5,227 nt of DNA from Oscillospiraceae bacterium (GTDB taxonomy: Bacteria; Bacillota; Clostridia; Oscillospirales; Oscillospiraceae), in assembly GCA_016286595.1 (NCBI GenBank), contig JAEETR010000193.1, positions 1 to 5,227 of the forward strand, in the 5' to 3' direction. The notes below the pieces were generated by a model that saw only the letters and a program-made list of their open reading frames with translations, did not search any database and was not told where the DNA came from. The position numbers and the translations under genes were made by a program. Positions 4,693 to 5,227 of the stretch are shown here, piece after piece (position 1 is the first letter of the stretch; each line of letters opens with the position of its first letter).

Positions 4693-5210
4693 AGAAGCTG
4701 AAATTCGGCACGAGATTCAATCTCGGTGAGAACAGGATCATTTCCGGTGCGGAGCTTTACGTGCTCATTTTCCAGATATGCTCTCTGCTGCCCGCCCTTT
4801 ACACCCTGACCGCCGCGGTGCTGATGAGCGTGGTGACCCGCTATAACCCCCTCTCCGCCATGTTCGACTACGGCATTTCCGCCCTGCCCCGGTGGGAGGT
4901 GCTGGCACTGTCCCTGGCGTACCGTGCGACGGCGAAGGAGCTCATTGCCCACTTCGCCATACTCGCCCTGGCGCTGGCTCTTGGGGTCGCTTCGAAAAAG
5001 CTGTTCCGCGGCAAGGCGAAAACGGCCGTGACGTGGCGCGTCGTGTTCGCGCTTCTCATCGCCGCGGACCTCGTCGTGCGGCTGCTGCCCTTTGGCTTCA
5101 ACGGCGCCTTCGGTACGGCGCCCGCTGTCGCCGCTTTCGTCGTACGGCTCATATGTCTTTCGCTCATCGTCCTCGACCTGTGGGCTGACAGAAAGAACCA
5201 AGATACATAA
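4689..5210 (+). CDS. four-helix integral membrane protein, unknown function
   Basis: A 173-residue protein with no recognised family. It has four predicted membrane helices, at about residues 22-48, 86-103, 117-134 and 144-165, and short basic loops (KKLFRGKAK at about 103-111). The N-terminus (MKKLKFGTRF) and C-terminus (DRKNQDT) are charged and probably lie in the cytoplasm. A start at 4689 is chosen because GGAGGAGGTG at 4674-4683 lies just upstream and the ATG overlaps the previous gene's TGA; longer frames starting at 4617 lack such a site. The tight overlap suggests stoichiometric expression with the upstream single-pass protein. The stop is at 5208-5210; only 17 bp follow, so any terminator lies outside the window. 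Confidence 0.82.
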   Translation: MKKLKFGTRFNLGENRIISGAELYVLIFQICSLLPALYTLTAAVLMSVVTRYNPLSAMFDYGISALPRWEVLALSLAYRATAKELIAHFAILALALALGVASKKLFRGKAKTAVTWRVVFALLIAADLVVRLLPFGFNGAFGTAPAVAAFVVRLICLSLIVLDLWADRKNQDT

Positions 5211-5227
5211 TACAATAATAATATCAG

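Overview
The window looks like a GC-rich Firmicutes (Clostridia, possibly Oscillospirales-type gut bacterium) chromosome segment. The signs are SigA-type promoters with TTG -35 boxes, 17-bp spacers and extended -10 boxes, strong GGAGG-like ribosome sites, GTG and TTG starts, short intrinsic terminators, and tRNA genes with encoded CCA. No taxonomic marker is present, so this is inference.

Layout. Bases 1-762 (minus strand, cut by the left edge) encode a protein with one complete GNAT acetyltransferase domain followed by the start of a second. A divergent promoter region (about 763-982) separates it from a plus-strand pair: a MscS-family mechanosensitive channel (983-1876) and, 33 bp later, a membrane-anchored surface protein with an acidic Pro/Glu linker and a beta-helix-like outer domain (TTG start, 1910-3040). 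Then comes a minus-strand tRNA locus: tRNA-Ser(TGA) at 3414-3502 and tRNA-Ser(GCT) at 3249-3340, with their own promoter (3529-3557) and terminator (3214-3248).

Beyond that terminator lies the most unusual part of the window. A 22-bp copy of the 3' end of tRNA-Ser(GCT) (3100-3121) overlaps a densely folded element (3113-3200) that can form a near-seamless three-way junction, and a second terminator (3057-3098) follows. This may be a tRNA-associated mobile or structural repeat, or an integration scar.

Divergent from the tRNA operon is a plus-strand operon. It encodes a MIF-like tautomerase (3663-4019), a single-pass membrane protein of unknown function (4057-4692) and a four-helix membrane protein (4689-5210), the last two translationally coupled by an ATGA overlap.

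Four promoters share the same architecture. Arginine codon use differs by block: the mscS/surface-protein pair is AGG-rich, while the flanking genes favour CGN. This suggests that the pair, or its flanks, have a different history.
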